Translations under genes and position numbers: made by a program
Source of the DNA: Gammaproteobacteria bacterium RIFCSPHIGHO2_12_FULL_38_11
GTDB lineage: Bacteria; Pseudomonadota; Gammaproteobacteria; Coxiellales; Coxiellaceae
DNA: 53,820 bases
NCBI GenBank assembly: GCA_001801515.1
Contig: MGXX01000065.1
Coordinates: forward strand, 27,928-81,747
Reading direction: 5' to 3'
In this document: positions 52,755-53,820 of the stretch, piece by piece
Numbering within the stretch: position 1 is the first letter of the stretch
How the letters are laid out: each line of letters opens with the position of its first letter
Notes under the pieces: generated by a model
Database searches by the model: none
What the model saw: the letters and a program-made list of their open reading frames with translations, nothing else
Told to the model about the DNA's origin: nothing

Positions 52755-53820
52755 ATGGCCTATCAAGCGCTCGCTCGAAAATGGCGTCCAAAGCGATTCA
52801 ACGAAGTTGTCGGGCAAACACATATCGTCACAGCACTCAGCCATGCACTCACCAATCACAAACTTCATCATGCTTACTTATTCACTGGCACACACGGCAC
52901 CGGTAAGACCACACTTGCGCGAATCTTTGCAAAATGTCTAAATTGCGAAACAGGCATTACCGCAACACCCTGTGAACAATGTTCAAGCTGCCATGAAATT
53001 GACAGCGGACGATTTCCTGATTTATATGAAATTGATGCCGCATCTCGAACCAAAGTGGAAGACACGCGCGAACTACTCGACAACATTCCGTACGCACCCA
53101 CAAAAGGCAAGTTTAAAGTTTATTTAATCGATGAAGTTCACATGCTATCAACACACAGTTTCAATGCCTTATTAAAAACACTTGAAGAACCACCTGAACA
53201 TGTGAAATTCTTACTGGCAACAACTGATCCTCAAAAATTACCTGCAACTGTTTTATCGCGCTGCTTACAGTTTCATTTATCCAAAATGATTCCCGAACAA
53301 ATCGAAAAGCAATTGGCATGCATTTTAACCTCTGAAAAAATAGATTTTGACGCTGCGGCATTGGCATTAATCAGTGATGCGGCCAATGGCAGCATGCGCG
53401 ACAGTTTAAGTTTACTTGATCAATGTATTGCTTATAGTAATGGGAAAATAACAACAGAAGCGACACAAAGCTTGCTGTGTTTGTCTGCGCAAACAGAAAT
53501 AACCGATTTATTAAAAGCCATTCATGAAAACAAAGCACAAATAGCATTGGCACTTACCAAAACATGGGCAGAAAATGGTGTCAATTTTTCGCGTTGCTTG
53601 TCAGAATTACTCACACAACTTTACCAAATCACAGTTTTGCAATTTACAGAAAACGCGGTATTCAATGCTTTTAATTCAGAATTAAAAAATATGGCACGTT
53701 TATTTTCTCCAGAAGATGCGCAACTCTATTATCAAATTGCCTTAATCGGACAGCGCGATTTACCTTTAGCGCCAACTGCACAAATTGGTTTTGAAATGAT
53801 TGTAATGCGAATGATGGCTT
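52755..53820 (+). CDS. dnaX: DNA polymerase III subunits gamma and tau (3' part outside window)
   Basis: Clamp-loader ATPase of the replisome. The first 355 residues are present. They contain ARKWRPKRFNEVVGQ at the N-terminus, Walker A GTHGTGKTT, the zinc-binding Cys set (CLNCETG, CEQCSSC), Walker B VYLIDEVHMLS, LLKTLEEPPEH, sensor 1 LATTDPQKLPATVLSRC and the NGSMRDSLSLLDQ sensor 2 region, then the collar domain. The ribosome site is weak (ACAGAGAA). The frame continues through the window end, so the tau-specific part and any frameshift site cannot be judged. Confidence 0.96.
   Translation, partial: MAYQALARKWRPKRFNEVVGQTHIVTALSHALTNHKLHHAYLFTGTHGTGKTTLARIFAKCLNCETGITATPCEQCSSCHEIDSGRFPDLYEIDAASRTKVEDTRELLDNIPYAPTKGKFKVYLIDEVHMLSTHSFNALLKTLEEPPEHVKFLLATTDPQKLPATVLSRCLQFHLSKMIPEQIEKQLACILTSEKIDFDAAALALISDAANGSMRDSLSLLDQCIAYSNGKITTEATQSLLCLSAQTEITDLLKAIHENKAQIALALTKTWAENGVNFSRCLSELLTQLYQITVLQFTENAVFNAFNSELKNMARLFSPEDAQLYYQIALIGQRDLPLAPTAQIGFEMIVMRMMA

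Overview
The window looks like the chromosome of a low-GC gammaproteobacterium, most likely an intracellular or host-associated member of the Legionellales (Legionella/Coxiella/Aquicella/Berkiella-like). The evidence is a gammaproteobacterial housekeeping set in familiar order (ftsK-lolA-rarA, tsaE-amiB-mutL, ffs-dnaX), a large NAD-type glutamate dehydrogenase, an EnhA-like L,D-transpeptidase, FabV, a giant effector-like leucine-rich-repeat protein and many short palindromic repeats. The taxon is inferred from gene content; there is no rRNA in the window.

Layout. 1-4752 (-): most of the NAD-glutamate dehydrogenase. 4880-6996 (+): an OmpR/PmrA-type response regulator and its sensor kinase. 7101-14864 (+): a 2587-residue protein with leucine-rich repeats, a transglutaminase-like triad, an acidic linker and two AAA+ modules, ending 8 bases from a convergent MATE-like transporter (14873-16495). 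16526-21526 (-): rarA, lolA, ftsK, pncC. 21569-25328 (+): mutS, then a DUF4143 AAA+ ATPase preceded by two near-identical hairpin palindromes.

25332-35843 (-) is the most unusual region: eleven tightly packed, AT-rich genes that look like an undescribed small-molecule (acyl/aminoacyl-ACP) biosynthetic cluster. In order of transcription: a BtrK/exosortase-type PLP decarboxylase, an acyl carrier protein, a degenerate KAS III-like protein, a partial acyl-CoA dehydrogenase-like protein, an acyl-CoA dehydrogenase, an AMP-forming ligase, a KAS III-like enzyme, an amino-acid-type adenylation enzyme, a transglutaminase-fold protein, a second KAS III-like enzyme, and a half-length KAS-like protein. 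The two complete KAS III-like proteins have Cys-His-His rather than Cys-His-Asn. The other two lack the nucleophilic Cys. The likely logic is loading of an acyl or amino acid on the ACP, decarboxylation and/or desaturation on the carrier, and joining of units by the KS-like and transglutaminase-like proteins. The product is unknown.

35869-53820: a small secreted protein, mutL-amiB-tsaE, queG, an overlapping repeat-ended hypothetical gene, tsaD, mdh, cysQ, nudE, an L,D-transpeptidase, hemW, two small secreted proteins, a DUF2797 protein, a [2Fe-2S] ferredoxin-like protein, fabV, an MFS transporter, the SRP RNA and the start of dnaX. Three families of dispersed palindromic repeats (A, B and C here) lie at 3' ends of genes and inside coding sequences (hemW, the DUF2797 gene, a secreted protein). 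They often supply C-terminal residues and stop codons. No intergenic stretch exceeds 300 bases; no tRNA, rRNA, CRISPR array or insertion sequence was seen.
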